A stretch of DNA of 64,000 nucleotides from Hyalangium ruber (GTDB taxonomy: Bacteria; Myxococcota; Myxococcia; Myxococcales; Myxococcaceae), in assembly GCF_034259325.1 (NCBI RefSeq), contig NZ_JAXIVS010000020.1, forward strand, positions 1-64,000, read 5' to 3'. This document shows positions 1 to 9,069 of this stretch, in pieces. How positions within the stretch are numbered: the stretch's first letter is position 1; each line of letters opens with the position of its first letter. Position numbers and translations under genes: made by a program. Under the pieces are notes generated by a model, which saw only the letters and a list, made by a program, of their open reading frames with translations, was not told the DNA's origin and did no database searches.

Positions 1-1927
1 TGGCGGTGAGGACGCGCGAGCCATCCGGAGAGAAGGCCGCGCTCACGACTCTGCCTTCATGCCCCTTGAGGGTGGCCAGCAGCTGACCCGAGCGGCTGTC
101 CCACAGGCGCGCAGTGCGGTCTTTGCTGGCGGTGAGAACGCGCGAGCCATCCGGAGAGAAGGCCGCGCTCCAGACACTGTCCTCATGCCCCTTGAGGGTG
201 GCCAGCAGCTGACCCGAGCGGCTGTCCCACAGGCGCGCGGTGCGGTCGTCGCTGGCGGTGAGAACGCGCGAGCCGTCCGGAGAGAAGGCCGCGCTCCAGA
301 CACTGTCCTCATGCCCTACGAGAGGCACCGAGTATCTGAGATCCGAGATGCCCCGGGTGATGCCCAGGAACGCCTCCTGTGGCTCAGGAGCCTGAAGGCG
401 CTTGGCGATGACGAGCGTGGAGAGGGCTGCCTCGAGCCCCGCTGCGCCAGCACCTTGTTGCTGACCCAGTGCCGCCGAGAGCCGTGCTGTTGCCTTCATG
501 AGCGAGTCCGAGGCCTCGCGACTTTGCCGCTCCGCTTGCTCCGCTCGCTGTTGTGCCTCCACGGCCTCGATGTTCTTTCGATACAGCACCACCACCAGGA
601 TCACCAGCACCAGCAAAGCTGTGCCCAAGACGCCTACCAGCGCTCGGCGAGAGCGGGTCTGCGCCGCCAGCTCCCGGGAGGCTTCGAGGAACTCTCGCTC
701 CTCACGGGTCAAGTCGTCACGGTCGCGGGCCCATTCCTGCGCCTGATCCAGAAGCGCTCCCCGCAGCAGCAGGTCCTGCGATCGGCCTCGCGCCAGCCAC
801 TCGTCGAGTGGTGCCGCGACGATCCGATCCACCTCCCTCGCACGGACCCAGGCCTCATTGAACACCGTCGCGAAGATGAGGTTGCGAACCTTCAACCACC
901 GGCCTTCACCCGCCCGCCGCTCCGCCACCATGCCCGTGAGGCGGAACTCCTGCTGCACCGGATCGCTGCCCACCGCGGCGACGGCTTCACCTGCCAGCAG
1001 CCGCCGATAGAGCCTCAGCATCTTCGGGATCTGCTCGCCACGCTTCCCGCGCGAGAAGCGATCCTCCGCGTAGCGCAGGTTGGGTTCCTCTTGCCGGCCG
1101 CTCTCCAGGAAGAGCCGCCTCACGCATTCGTCTACCCGCGCCTTCGCGGACGTCTCGCCATGGGGGCTCGCCTTCTCCGTGGCCAGCGCATTGGCCACCT
1201 TCAAGGTCATGTAGGGGTGCCCGTCAGTCCATGCCAGGATGCCCTCGAGCAGAGGACGTGGCGCGGAGCCCAGCCCGGCCAGCCCCGGCAGCAGCCGCTC
1301 CGCCTCGGAGACAGTGAAGTCCTCCAGGTGGATGGCGCGGCCAATGTTGAAGGGAGTGCGCGCCTCATCCCTCATCAAGTCCCCAGGCGCGGCGACGCCG
1401 AGCAGACAGAAGCCGAGCCGCTCGAGCTCCGGGGCTTCCTCGCGCTTCTCATGCATGGCCCGGATCGAGGCGAAGAAGTCGTCGGCGACGTCCGCCACCG
1501 ACAGGATCGAGTCGATCTCGTCGAGGAAGATCACCACGGGGGCCTTCACCTGCTCGAGCACGATCTGGTGGCAAAAGCGGGTCCAGCGCGACGGCAGGGA
1601 GTCCTTCGCGTGGGCCTCCCAGAAGTCCTCCACGTACTCCTCGAGATCCAGCCCCTCGGCCACGATGCGCACCAGGCTGTAGAACCACTGCTCCGCCGTG
1701 GCGTGACTGCCAATCTCGTTGAGATCCACGGCCACACAGCGAGTCCCCGCGGCGCTCAGCTTCTTCCGAGTCCGCACCGCGAGGCTCGTCTTGCCAATCT
1801 GTCGCGGCGCGAGCACGTAGCAGAACTCGCCTCGCAGCAGGGCCTCGGGCAACTCCTCGTCCGCGGGACGCTCGATGTAGAGCATCTCCTCGCGGACAAA
1901 GCCTCCCGCCTGGAAAGCGGCGGTCAC
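1..1927 (-). CDS. AAA-like ATPase with one membrane helix and WD40 repeats (3' end outside window)
   Basis: The frame read from GTG at 1927 down to base 1 is open throughout; the protein is cut by the window edge. Residues about 1-330 look like the AAA_35-type ATPase seen in STAND-like proteins: a P-loop APRQIGKTSL near residue 35 and a Walker B strand VVIFLDEIDSIL. A hydrophobic stretch (ALVGVLGTALLVLVILVVVL, about residues 427-447) predicts one membrane span, followed by a short coiled region and WD40 repeats starting near residue 532 (GHEDSVWSAAFSPDGS, then TARLWD). The first three repeats are almost identical 42-residue units. The start overlaps the stop of the upstream protease-ATPase gene by 4 bases (GTGA), so the two are surely co-transcribed and probably work together. 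Seen: motifs and overlap. Inferred: a signalling or conflict-type NTPase with the propeller as sensor. A shorter start at the internal ATG (MLYIERP) is possible. Confidence 0.85.
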   Translation of the reverse strand, partial: MTAAFQAGGFVREEMLYIERPADEELPEALLRGEFCYVLAPRQIGKTSLAVRTRKKLSAAGTRCVAVDLNEIGSHATAEQWFYSLVRIVAEGLDLEEYVEDFWEAHAKDSLPSRWTRFCHQIVLEQVKAPVVIFLDEIDSILSVADVADDFFASIRAMHEKREEAPELERLGFCLLGVAAPGDLMRDEARTPFNIGRAIHLEDFTVSEAERLLPGLAGLGSAPRPLLEGILAWTDGHPYMTLKVANALATEKASPHGETSAKARVDECVRRLFLESGRQEEPNLRYAEDRFSRGKRGEQIPKMLRLYRRLLAGEAVAAVGSDPVQQEFRLTGMVAERRAGEGRWLKVRNLIFATVFNEAWVRAREVDRIVAAPLDEWLARGRSQDLLLRGALLDQAQEWARDRDDLTREEREFLEASRELAAQTRSRRALVGVLGTALLVLVILVVVLYRKNIEAVEAQQRAEQAERQSREASDSLMKATARLSAALGQQQGAGAAGLEAALSTLVIAKRLQAPEPQEAFLGITRGISDLRYSVPLVGHEDSVWSAAFSPDGSRVLTASDDRTARLWDSRSGQLLATLKGHEDSVWSAAFSPDGSRVLTASKDRTARLWDSRSGQLLATLKGHEGRVVSAAFSPDGSRVLTA

Positions 1928-3606
1928 TGAGAGGCGCTCCTACCCAGCACTCGAGCGAAGAACTCCCGGTGCAGGGTACACGTCGGCTCGAGCCCTCCAT
2001 CCACGGTCCTCCGCACCAGCCAAGCCTTCTTCAGCAGATCCTCCTGAGCGGGGGACACGGCCGTGGTGGGATCGCGCAGCACCGCCTTCAACACCGGTCC
2101 AAGCTTCTCCCGCTCCACGAAGTGTCCCAGGGAGAGCAGGTAGGCCTCGAAGACCTCGGAGGTTGGCTCCAGCGGCAGCGCTCCCCTCCCACCACTCGCC
2201 ATGGCCGCGGCGAAGAGCGCCCGGCGCACCAGGTAGGGGTGCCCTCCCGCGAGGGCGTAGAGCCCCTCGAGCTGGGTCGCCTGGAGCTGAAGCCCGTGTC
2301 GCTGCGTGAGCTGGCCCACGTCCTCCTGGGACAGGGGCGGGAGCACCACCGGATCGCTGAGGTTGAAGGGAGACTGGTTCGTGTCCTGGATGATCCGCGA
2401 CGGCGTGGTGGACACGGCCATCAGCAGGCGCAGCTGGTCCCAGGGAGGGGAGGACTTCTGCATCCAGGAGCGCAGGCCACCGAAGAAGCTGCCCGCGTAC
2501 GCGCGCCCGAGGATGGCGTCCGTGGAGTCAATGGCCAGCAGGACAGGGTTGCCACCTCCCAGCGCATGCTTCTTCAACATCGTCCCCAGCCGCATCATCT
2601 CACTGGCCCTGCCCTTGCCCGTCTCATGGGTGGCGAGCCAGGACTCATCGCCATTGAGTTCCTCCATGAGCGTGTACGCCAGCTGGTCGGTCAGCTCTGT
2701 CAGGGAGGCGAGCCCGTCGAACTCCAGCAGGTTGATGCGCGCCACGGAGCCTTTGGGCCACTTCTGCCGCCACGCGCTCACGAGATGGTCGAGCAGCCAG
2801 CTCTTACCCGACTGCCGAGGTCCATAGAGCACAGCGGGGGAGCCGGGCCGCTCCAGATACGCCAAGGCCAACCTTTCACACTCGGGCCGAGGCACGTACC
2901 ACTCCTGGCTGTACGCGGCACCGGGCGCCTGGGCCGGGAGGGCAGCCACGGGGGCCGGTACCTCTCCTTGGAGAAAGCGCAGCACCTCGCGCCCAGGCGT
3001 GGCGAACACCAGCCCCAGCTCGGCCGCGGGGCGCTCGGCATCTCCTTCAATGAGGACGCGCCCCAGGTGGCCCACGACGGCGCCGTCCACGACCACGGGG
3101 CTCCCCGAGTAGCCATGCATCAAGGCTCCCCGGCCCGCGGCGACCATGTCGGAGTACAGCACGAGAGCGGAGGCGCCGCGTTTGTCGCGGCCCACGGGAT
3201 CATGCACGACTCCCTGGAGCAGCAAGGGGTTGCCTCCCATCGTCTTCGGGAAGCCCACCAGCGCGAAGGGGCGGTTGCGCGCCACCTCCGCCATGACTCG
3301 CAGGGGCGTGAGGGACGGGGCACCCTGAGGCAGTCGCAGGAGCGCCACATCCGTGCTGGCATCCACACGCTCGAGGTGGGCTGGGTGGGAGGAGCCATCC
3401 GCGAGGGAGAGGAGGACCTGGCCGTCCTTCTTCACCCGCCGGACGACGTGCTCGCAGGTGACGACCTTGTCGGGGGTGACGAAGTAGCCCGTGCCCACGC
3501 TCCCGTCTTCGCAGGTGACCTTCACGCAGGCGGCACGGAGGGCTGCGAGGTCATCACCCTGAGTCACTGGTAGAGCACCCTGCCCGGTTGCCATGCGGGT
3601 GAGCAT
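1924..3606 (-). CDS. Trypsin-like serine protease fused to AAA ATPase
   Basis: 560 residues, two domains. Residues 20-215 are a trypsin-like protease: His53 in VVTCEHVV, Asp86 in ASTDVALLRL and Ser167 in HGYSGSP give the full triad, so it should be active. Residues 230-550 are an AAA/STAND-type ATPase with P-loop YGPRQSGKSW (262-270) and Walker B VLLAIDSTDA (Asp360). No signal peptide or membrane span is seen, so it is probably cytoplasmic. It is the first gene of a pair with the AAA-WD40 gene, which it overlaps by GTGA. Fusions of trypsin domains with STAND-like ATPases are known from bacterial NTP-dependent conflict systems and from myxobacterial signalling proteins; which applies here cannot be told from sequence. 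Start is M1 or M5; neither has a clear ribosome site. Confidence 0.85.
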   Translation of the reverse strand: MLTRMATGQGALPVTQGDDLAALRAACVKVTCEDGSVGTGYFVTPDKVVTCEHVVRRVKKDGQVLLSLADGSSHPAHLERVDASTDVALLRLPQGAPSLTPLRVMAEVARNRPFALVGFPKTMGGNPLLLQGVVHDPVGRDKRGASALVLYSDMVAAGRGALMHGYSGSPVVVDGAVVGHLGRVLIEGDAERPAAELGLVFATPGREVLRFLQGEVPAPVAALPAQAPGAAYSQEWYVPRPECERLALAYLERPGSPAVLYGPRQSGKSWLLDHLVSAWRQKWPKGSVARINLLEFDGLASLTELTDQLAYTLMEELNGDESWLATHETGKGRASEMMRLGTMLKKHALGGGNPVLLAIDSTDAILGRAYAGSFFGGLRSWMQKSSPPWDQLRLLMAVSTTPSRIIQDTNQSPFNLSDPVVLPPLSQEDVGQLTQRHGLQLQATQLEGLYALAGGHPYLVRRALFAAAMASGGRGALPLEPTSEVFEAYLLSLGHFVEREKLGPVLKAVLRDPTTAVSPAQEDLLKKAWLVRRTVDGGLEPTCTLHREFFARVLGRSASQ

Positions 3607-3812
3607 GGCATGGAAAGCGGGCCTTCTTCCAAGTGTACCGAGGGGGCTGCCCCTGCCCTCTCAGCAGGCGGGGAGACTAGCGCCCCATCGACAGATTGCC
3701 GCCGCTCCCAAGCAGAGCAACTCGCCGCTCTCAAGCGCGTTCCCTCTGAAGACATCGCCATCGTCACGTACAAGGACGCTCACGACGTCTCCGCTGATGA
3801 ACGCGTCCCGTT

Positions 3813-4895
3813 CTACTTCAGCTCGACCCCGACGATGCCCGTGTAGCTCTGGGTCATCTTCGCTTCCTCGGAGTCGACCGTGAAGTTGAGCTCCGTCCAC
3901 TCCTTTCCATCCGGCGAGGTCCAGTAGGTATTGGCCCCCTGCCCCACCATCCACCACTGGCCACCGATCCAGGCAATGTCTTGCGGAGTGGCGCGGGTGT
4001 ACTTCGTCAACTGGGTCCACTTCTCTCCGTCCGGGGAGCTGAGGAAGTTGCCGTACGTCGACGCGGTGATGAAGCCCTGCGGCCCCACGCCCAGCGCCCA
4101 CTTGTCGCCAGCCGCCTTGAGCGCGCGGAGCTCCTTCCAGGTCTGCGCGCCATCCTTCGACAAGAAGGCCCGGTTTCCCGAGACGACGATGGCATCTCCG
4201 TGCTGCCGGATGCGCTTGGCGGACTTCGTGCAGTCCTCCGGCTCGAGGTCCTCGACCTTGCCGAACGTCGCACCTTGCTCCGTCGGGATGATCTCCAGGA
4301 CGCGGTGGCAGTACCCCACGGCCAGGAACTTCCCGTTCACGAAGGCCACGTCGGTGTAGTTCATGCGGCCGGGGGCGAGCCCCTTGGAGTTCTGCTCGAA
4401 CCACGTGCTCATGGCATCCATCTTGGCGATGTCCGGCTCGCCCTTGTCATTGGCCCAGGAGGCGACCCACGTCTGCGCGTCCTTGGAGACGATGATGTCG
4501 GTCTTGTCTCCCACGGCGACGTACCAGCCGTTCCCGTACGCGACGGAGTGGAGTTCATGGAGCCGGGCCGCCTTCGGGAGCTCCACCTGCTTCCAGTTCT
4601 CGCCGTCCGGTGACGTGAGGATGCCGGCCCTGCCGACGGCCACGAACAGCTTCGTCTCGGGAACGTAGATGACGTTCTCGACGCTGGCGCCTTCCTTGTC
4701 CTTGTACCAGACCTCCTTGAACGTCTTGCCCCCGTCCCGCGAGAGGCCGATGGCACCCCGGAGGTTGGTGATCCCGGGATAGCCGACCCCCACGATGATC
4801 AGCTTGGGCGCGGGAGCCGCCTTCACCTTGGCAGGCTCCTTCGCAAAGCCCGTTGCAGCCATGGAGAGCAGCGCAGCGACGATCAACCGTTTCAT
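3813..4895 (-). CDS. Secreted sialidase-like (BNR-type) beta-propeller protein
   Basis: 360 residues. The N-terminus MKRLIVAALLSMAATGFAKE is a typical Sec signal peptide. The mature part has repeated blade signatures of the BNR/sialidase type, such as GLSRDGGKTFKEV, SPDGENWKQVELP, SKDAQTWVA, SKDGAQTWKEL and SPDGEKWTQL, each Asp-box-like (SxDGxxW). This is a propeller fold; nothing shows an enzyme active site, so it may be a surface or periplasmic binding protein. It stands alone: the flanking genes are several hundred bases away or on separate transcripts. The fold is reasonably sure, the role unknown. Confidence 0.8.
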   Translation of the reverse strand: MKRLIVAALLSMAATGFAKEPAKVKAAPAPKLIIVGVGYPGITNLRGAIGLSRDGGKTFKEVWYKDKEGASVENVIYVPETKLFVAVGRAGILTSPDGENWKQVELPKAARLHELHSVAYGNGWYVAVGDKTDIIVSKDAQTWVASWANDKGEPDIAKMDAMSTWFEQNSKGLAPGRMNYTDVAFVNGKFLAVGYCHRVLEIIPTEQGATFGKVEDLEPEDCTKSAKRIRQHGDAIVVSGNRAFLSKDGAQTWKELRALKAAGDKWALGVGPQGFITASTYGNFLSSPDGEKWTQLTKYTRATPQDIAWIGGQWWMVGQGANTYWTSPDGKEWTELNFTVDSEEAKMTQSYTGIVGVELK

Positions 4896-5001
4896 GTGGA
4901 GCCCCTGGGAACAGCGGATGCCGAGGAACGGACTTTCCGTGAAGCCAGGTCATACTCACGGAGCTTTCCCCGCCGCAAGGCCTAGAAGAGATTCGTCTCC
5001 G

Positions 5002-5150
5002 TCACCGGCTCCGTCCCTTGGGAAGGCGATCTGCGCCGGCGTGGCCTGCTTCTTCGCAGTTCACCACCGCCCCGGAGCCATCCACCGCCAGCGAGAACAC
5101 CGCGCCGCCGGCCATGCCCACCGCACCCGTGAGGCTGGAGACCTGCACGG
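5002..5150 (-). pseudogene. Possible remnant of an RCC1-repeat protein
   Basis: In the 304-base gap between the propeller gene and the GyrI-like gene, one minus-strand frame reads SPVQVSSLTGAVGMAGGAVF followed by SLAVDGSGAVV before a TGA at 5002-5004. This resembles one and a half RCC1 (chromosome condensation regulator) repeats, whose typical unit has PVQV, GV.AVAAG and SLA..DG. There is no start codon with a ribosome site and no room for a whole protein, so it looks like a decayed fragment. The rest of the gap (4896-5001, 5151-5199) holds nothing I recognise. Confidence 0.35.
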
Positions 5151-5199
5151 GCGAGGACCGCCACGTACTACTGGAGGTCGCTTCGGGGGACGCTGACGT

Positions 5200-5811
5200 T
5201 CAAAGCTTCCGTACGGGCTGGCGGATCAGGGTCTTGAGCTTCTTGGCGGGGGTCTTCCGAGGATCGCTGAGATAGACTTCGTGGTGGCGCCCGGCGAAGC
5301 CATACCCGCCTTGGGGCATGAGCTCGTCGTGCAGCCTGGCCAGCAGCGGTCCTTCCTCATCGTAGCTGCCGACGTGGAGCGCCTGGAGGCATAGCCCTTC
5401 GTGCAGTGTCTCGAGCCGGAGGGCTGCGGAGCGCTCGCCCAACTTGGACGCGCTCCGGGCCTGGGCTTCCTGAAACGTCTCCTCGTCCACGAAGTCAGGG
5501 ACCATGATCATCAGGGTCCAGTCCCACTCGTCCTTGCGCCTCGCGGTGAAACTTTCGGGGTTCGGGGCTGACCAGAGGCCTTCCAGAGGCGACACGACGA
5601 AGTCGCGCCCCTTGGCCTTGCAGAGGAACTTGGCAGCGTAGGCGGTCGCATAAAGGCTCTCGACGGCGCGCCTGTATTCTGGAGCGGAGTTCGGATCGCC
5701 GTGCCCGTCCACCATGAAGTAGACGACCGGAGGCGCCTGGATCGGCACGAAACGATTGAGGGGAGCCGAGAACAGCGCCTTCCGTGCCTTCTTGAGGTCG
5801 AGCTTCTCCAT
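5200..5811 (-). CDS. GyrI-like small-molecule-binding protein
   Basis: 203 residues from ATG at 5811, chosen because AGGGGAG lies at good spacing before it; the frame is open further upstream but that part is low-complexity and not protein-like. Key features match the GyrI-like/SOUL-type domain: MEKLDLKKARKALFSAP at the start, VVYFMVDGHGDPNSAPEY, ESLYATAYAAKFL, GLWSA with an Asp/Glu pair, and DEWDWTLMIMVPDFV. Family members bind small cationic molecules and often form the sensor half of MerR/AraC regulators; this one has no DNA-binding domain, so it may be a stand-alone binding or detoxifying protein. Single-gene unit. Confidence 0.8.
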   Translation of the reverse strand: MEKLDLKKARKALFSAPLNRFVPIQAPPVVYFMVDGHGDPNSAPEYRRAVESLYATAYAAKFLCKAKGRDFVVSPLEGLWSAPNPESFTARRKDEWDWTLMIMVPDFVDEETFQEAQARSASKLGERSAALRLETLHEGLCLQALHVGSYDEEGPLLARLHDELMPQGGYGFAGRHHEVYLSDPRKTPAKKLKTLIRQPVRKL

Positions 5812-5884
5812 CTGCTGCTCCCCTTGCATGAAGCCAGGGAGGGTGCCGGGTTTCCAGCAGCCCTCCCAGCCTCGTGCTGAGCGA

Positions 5885-6391
5885 TCAAATCGCTTCGCAG
5901 ATGGTCGCGTTCGGGGTCGACGTACTCGCGCAAGCGCTGGTGGACGTACGGCTCTGGACGCGGAAGCCGGTGGCACAGTTCGCGGACGAGCCGCACTCGG
6001 TATACGTCAGGCCCGGGCTCGGCGCGGGCACGGGGACGCACGTCGTCTGGTTGGCAGCCGTGGAGGTATTCCACGGAGGGCTCACGCAACCCGCCGCGTA
6101 GCCTTGGGAAGCCCCATAATAACCCAGGGGGCAGGTGCCCACGTAGCACGGATAGATGGTTCCCGTGATGGGCGACGTGGCCGTACACGTGCGGCCCGAC
6201 CAGCTCAGCGCGCAGTTATTGTTGGGATCACACGAGCTATCGCAATAGTAGCCCGAGGTGACGGTGCCCGTGGGACAGGCGCCACACTGAGCGCCGGTGA
6301 CCGTGCCCAGCTCCATCTCCTCCTCCGGAGCTACCGCCACTCCACAGCCAACCGACAGTCCAAACACCACCAGCACAAGCAGCTTCTTCAT
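5885..6391 (-). CDS. Cys-rich secreted lipoprotein
   Basis: 168 residues from ATG at 6391, preceded by GGAGGAATCAAACC, a strong ribosome site. MKKLLVLVVFGLSVGCG is a lipoprotein signal with lipobox SVGC. The mature part has about fifteen Cys residues in a short span (QCGACPTG, YYCDSSCDPNNNCALSW, TCTATSP), suggesting a disulfide-rich exported domain. No enzyme motif is seen and I do not recognise a named family; similar short Cys-rich lipoproteins are frequent in myxobacteria. A sigma-54-like promoter lies about 60 bases upstream. Confidence 0.7.
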   Translation of the reverse strand: MKKLLVLVVFGLSVGCGVAVAPEEEMELGTVTGAQCGACPTGTVTSGYYCDSSCDPNNNCALSWSGRTCTATSPITGTIYPCYVGTCPLGYYGASQGYAAGCVSPPWNTSTAANQTTCVPVPAPSPGLTYTECGSSANCATGFRVQSRTSTSACASTSTPNATICEAI

Positions 6392-6451
6392 GGTTTGATT
6401 CCTCCAAGGTCGTGATGCAGCCGCGCAACCTAATCCGTTGAGCATTGCACG

Positions 6452-6467
6452 AGCAACGCGCTTCCCA
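6452..6467 (-). promoter_or_regulatory. Sigma-54-like -24/-12 promoter
   Basis: Read on the minus strand, TGGGAAGCGCGTTGCT keeps the invariant GG and GC elements at the correct 10-base spacing and matches TGGCACG-N4-TTGCW at all but two positions. It lies about 60 bases upstream of the lipoprotein start at 6391, a normal distance. Myxobacteria use many sigma-54 promoters in development and predation. No enhancer-binding protein is encoded nearby. Confidence 0.45.
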
Positions 6468-6588
6468 GTCACTCCCTGGCAAGCGGGGCATCACGCCAAG
6501 CGCTCGATGCGTTCAGGTCCGTTCCACCCGCTACGGGGTGTGCGGTGAGGCGCAGAGCATCCGCAGGATCCCCCGCCTCTGCAGCGAA

Positions 6589-9069
6589 TCAGTCCAAAAG
6601 GTTCGCCAAGCCTGCGTACGTGTTGGGCCCGGGGATGCCATCGATCGGGCCCGAGTAACCGCCCCGGCTCGCCAGGGACTGAAGCGTCTTGTAGGTGTGG
6701 GTTCCCGGAACCCCATCGATGGGCCCCGTGTATCCGGCGCCGCTCAGGAAGGTCTGGAGGCCCCTCCACGAGTTCACCCCCATCGCCCCGTCGATGGGGC
6801 CCATGTACCCGCCCAGACGCGCCACCCGCTGGAGCGCCGCGTACGAGTGGGTTCCCATGACTCCATCGATGGGGCCCGTGTAGCCAAAGCCTCGCAACAC
6901 CGTCTGCACGCCCTTCCAGGAGTTGGTTCCCATCACCCCGTCGATGGGGCCCGTATAGCCGCCCTTGGCCGCGAAGCGCTGAACCCCCTTCCACGAGTTG
7001 GTTCCCATGACGCCATCCACTGGCCCCGAGTAGCCGTAGCCGCCGAGGACCTGCTGGACACCCTTCCACGTATTCGTGCCGGGAACACCATCCACGACAC
7101 CGGTGTACCCGCCCGCTCGAGCCACCCGCTGCAGCGTCACCCCCTGACTGTTCGTGACGGGAGGCACACCGCCGCCCGTCCCGTTCAGGTACGCCTGGAG
7201 CCCGTTATAGGTATTGGGCCCGGGGATGCCATCGATGGGGCCCGTGTAGCCTCCATCCTGAGCAAGCAATTGCAATCCCTTGTAGGTGTTGAGGCCTGGG
7301 ACGCCATCGACGGGTCCGTCGTAGTACCCCAGCTCCCGAAGGATCTTCTGCACGCCAATCCAGGTATTGACGCCCGGGACGCCATCCACGGGGCCCGTGT
7401 AGCCACCGCGCTGAGCCAGCTTCTGCAGGATGATTCCCTGCTCGATCGTGATGGCGGGAGGCGTACCGCCACCCGAGCCACTCCCGGGGATGGCCGTCGG
7501 TGGCGGAGGCGTCGCGCCATCCGGCGGCTGGGACAGGCCGGTGAACGCGGACAGCTTCGCCACGTTCAAATCGAGGGGAATGCCATTCTGGTTGCCGGAC
7601 GAGGTGTACTGATGAATCTCCCACGTCGGAAAGGCCGAACCGATCGTCGGATTGCCCGGCGTGCCCGTGTAGTGGGCGATCCACAGCTTCGAGCCCACGG
7701 CCTTCGTCTGGGTCCAGGTGTTGGACGTGAGCAGACTCGAATAGGTGTACAGAAACGGGGCCTTCCCCAGGCGACTCTTGACGGCCTGCATGAAGGTCGC
7801 GGTCATCGCGTCGTTCCAGAAGATGCCCGCGTCGATCGCCTCGTTATCGAGCACCAGGAGGTCCCCCGGCCGATGGTCATACAGGTGATCGACGAAGTAC
7901 TGGGCATCCGCCGCGGGGTTGGTTGAGCCCGCCACCCAGTAGTGCCCGACGATCAGCCCGGCCGCGCGAGCACGGGCGACCTGCTGGGCATAGTATGGCG
8001 CGACGTAGATAGGAGAGACATTGGAGCCGCCCGCCTTGACGATCGCGAACTGATAGCCGGCACTGCGAATGGCGTCGAAGTCCAGGTCACGCTGGGTCGT
8101 GCCGACATCGATGCCATAGACACCGCTCATTCCTGTCGGCGGGGAGGGCTCGGGGCTCTGGGCCAGCCAGTGGGTGAGGCCCAGATAGGTGTACGGCCCC
8201 GGGTATCCATCCACGGGTCCCGTGTACCCTCCCAGCTGTGCGAGCCGCTGGACACCCTTCCACGTATTCTCACCCGGGATGCCGTCGATGGGGCCGGAGT
8301 AGTAGCCACGATTCGTGATGACGGTCTGGACGCCCTTCCACGTGTTGGTCCCCGGTACGCCGTCCACCGGGCCCGTGTAGCCACCCCGCTGGGCCACGCG
8401 CTGGAGCGTCTTCCCGTCCTCGATGCTGATCTGGATTCCGCCGGAACCCCCACCAGGGGCGGTACCTCCACCACTTCCGGTGCCGAGAACGTTGCGGATC
8501 AGGGGAGCGGGATCGCTGACGTTCTCGCCGAACGCACAGAGATTGGTGCTGCCTCGGGTCATGTGGAGGTGCGGCCCGCTCCACGCCGACCCATGATCAT
8601 CCCCGGAGCCGGCCACATAGGCGATGATCTCCCCCTGCTGGACGTAGGCGCCCACGGAGACGCGTGTACGGATGACGTGGGCGTACCCGGAGAAGTCGCC
8701 CGGCGCGGACTCGATGGCGATGGTGTGTCCCACGATGGAGGAGTACTGGACGCGGCGGACGAAGCCCGAGCGCAACGCGGGAATCCCCTGACCGGCCGCC
8801 GCGGCGATATCGAGCCCCCGGTGGCCAGCGGGGCCGTAATAGGGGCCCGTGACTCCGAAACGGCTGGTCCACCGTGCTTCCGCGTAGAACGCCTGCACGC
8901 TGGCTGGAGCGAGCGCCCCTTGTGTGGTGGCCGTATCGAGGCTCCCACCCTGCGGCCCCTCCGGGTCCATCCCACCACAGCCCGTGAGGAGCGCCATGCT
9001 CCACACCAACGTCACCGCGGTCGACAAGGCATACCGGAACAGACTTCTGGAGGTGGACCTGTTGCTCAT
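6589..9069 (-). CDS. Double peptidoglycan hydrolase lipoprotein (M23 peptidase + GH25 muramidase + 13 binding repeats)
   Basis: 826 residues from ATG at 9069, preceded by AGGAG. Lipobox LLTGC (Cys31). Residues 60-195 are an M23 endopeptidase with the zinc ligands His83 and Asp87 (GHRGLD) and His167/His169 (GPHLHM). Three peptidoglycan-binding-like repeats of about 25 residues follow (222-302; unit GGYTGPVDGVPGTNTWKGVQ). Residues 314-510 are a GH25 lysozyme with Asp321 (YGIDVG) and the Asp408/Glu410 pair (LLVLDNEAID). After a Gly/Pro linker come three more repeats and, after another linker, seven more. The enzyme could cut both the glycan and the peptides of cell walls. Being a lipoprotein with binding repeats it may act on prey walls or in lysis and release. 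It is divergent from the putative toxin pair. Two catalytic heads and thirteen repeats are unusual for the family. Confidence 0.88.
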   Translation of the reverse strand: MSNRSTSRSLFRYALSTAVTLVWSMALLTGCGGMDPEGPQGGSLDTATTQGALAPASVQAFYAEARWTSRFGVTGPYYGPAGHRGLDIAAAAGQGIPALRSGFVRRVQYSSIVGHTIAIESAPGDFSGYAHVIRTRVSVGAYVQQGEIIAYVAGSGDDHGSAWSGPHLHMTRGSTNLCAFGENVSDPAPLIRNVLGTGSGGGTAPGGGSGGIQISIEDGKTLQRVAQRGGYTGPVDGVPGTNTWKGVQTVITNRGYYSGPIDGIPGENTWKGVQRLAQLGGYTGPVDGYPGPYTYLGLTHWLAQSPEPSPPTGMSGVYGIDVGTTQRDLDFDAIRSAGYQFAIVKAGGSNVSPIYVAPYYAQQVARARAAGLIVGHYWVAGSTNPAADAQYFVDHLYDHRPGDLLVLDNEAIDAGIFWNDAMTATFMQAVKSRLGKAPFLYTYSSLLTSNTWTQTKAVGSKLWIAHYTGTPGNPTIGSAFPTWEIHQYTSSGNQNGIPLDLNVAKLSAFTGLSQPPDGATPPPPTAIPGSGSGGGTPPAITIEQGIILQKLAQRGGYTGPVDGVPGVNTWIGVQKILRELGYYDGPVDGVPGLNTYKGLQLLAQDGGYTGPIDGIPGPNTYNGLQAYLNGTGGGVPPVTNSQGVTLQRVARAGGYTGVVDGVPGTNTWKGVQQVLGGYGYSGPVDGVMGTNSWKGVQRFAAKGGYTGPIDGVMGTNSWKGVQTVLRGFGYTGPIDGVMGTHSYAALQRVARLGGYMGPIDGAMGVNSWRGLQTFLSGAGYTGPIDGVPGTHTYKTLQSLASRGGYSGPIDGIPGPNTYAGLANLLD

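Noticed and set aside
59-1930. Long plus-strand open frame of 623 codons
   Set aside because: It lies opposite the AAA-WD40 gene; its translation is Arg/His/Pro-rich without motifs, the usual shadow of a high-GC gene.
5812-5976. Longer N-terminus for the GyrI-like protein
   Set aside because: The extra residues are Arg/Pro-rich and lack a ribosome site; AGGGGAG fits the start at 5811.
6589-8420. Repeated DNA as CRISPR or satellite
   Set aside because: The repeats encode peptidoglycan-binding units in frame and differ in sequence.
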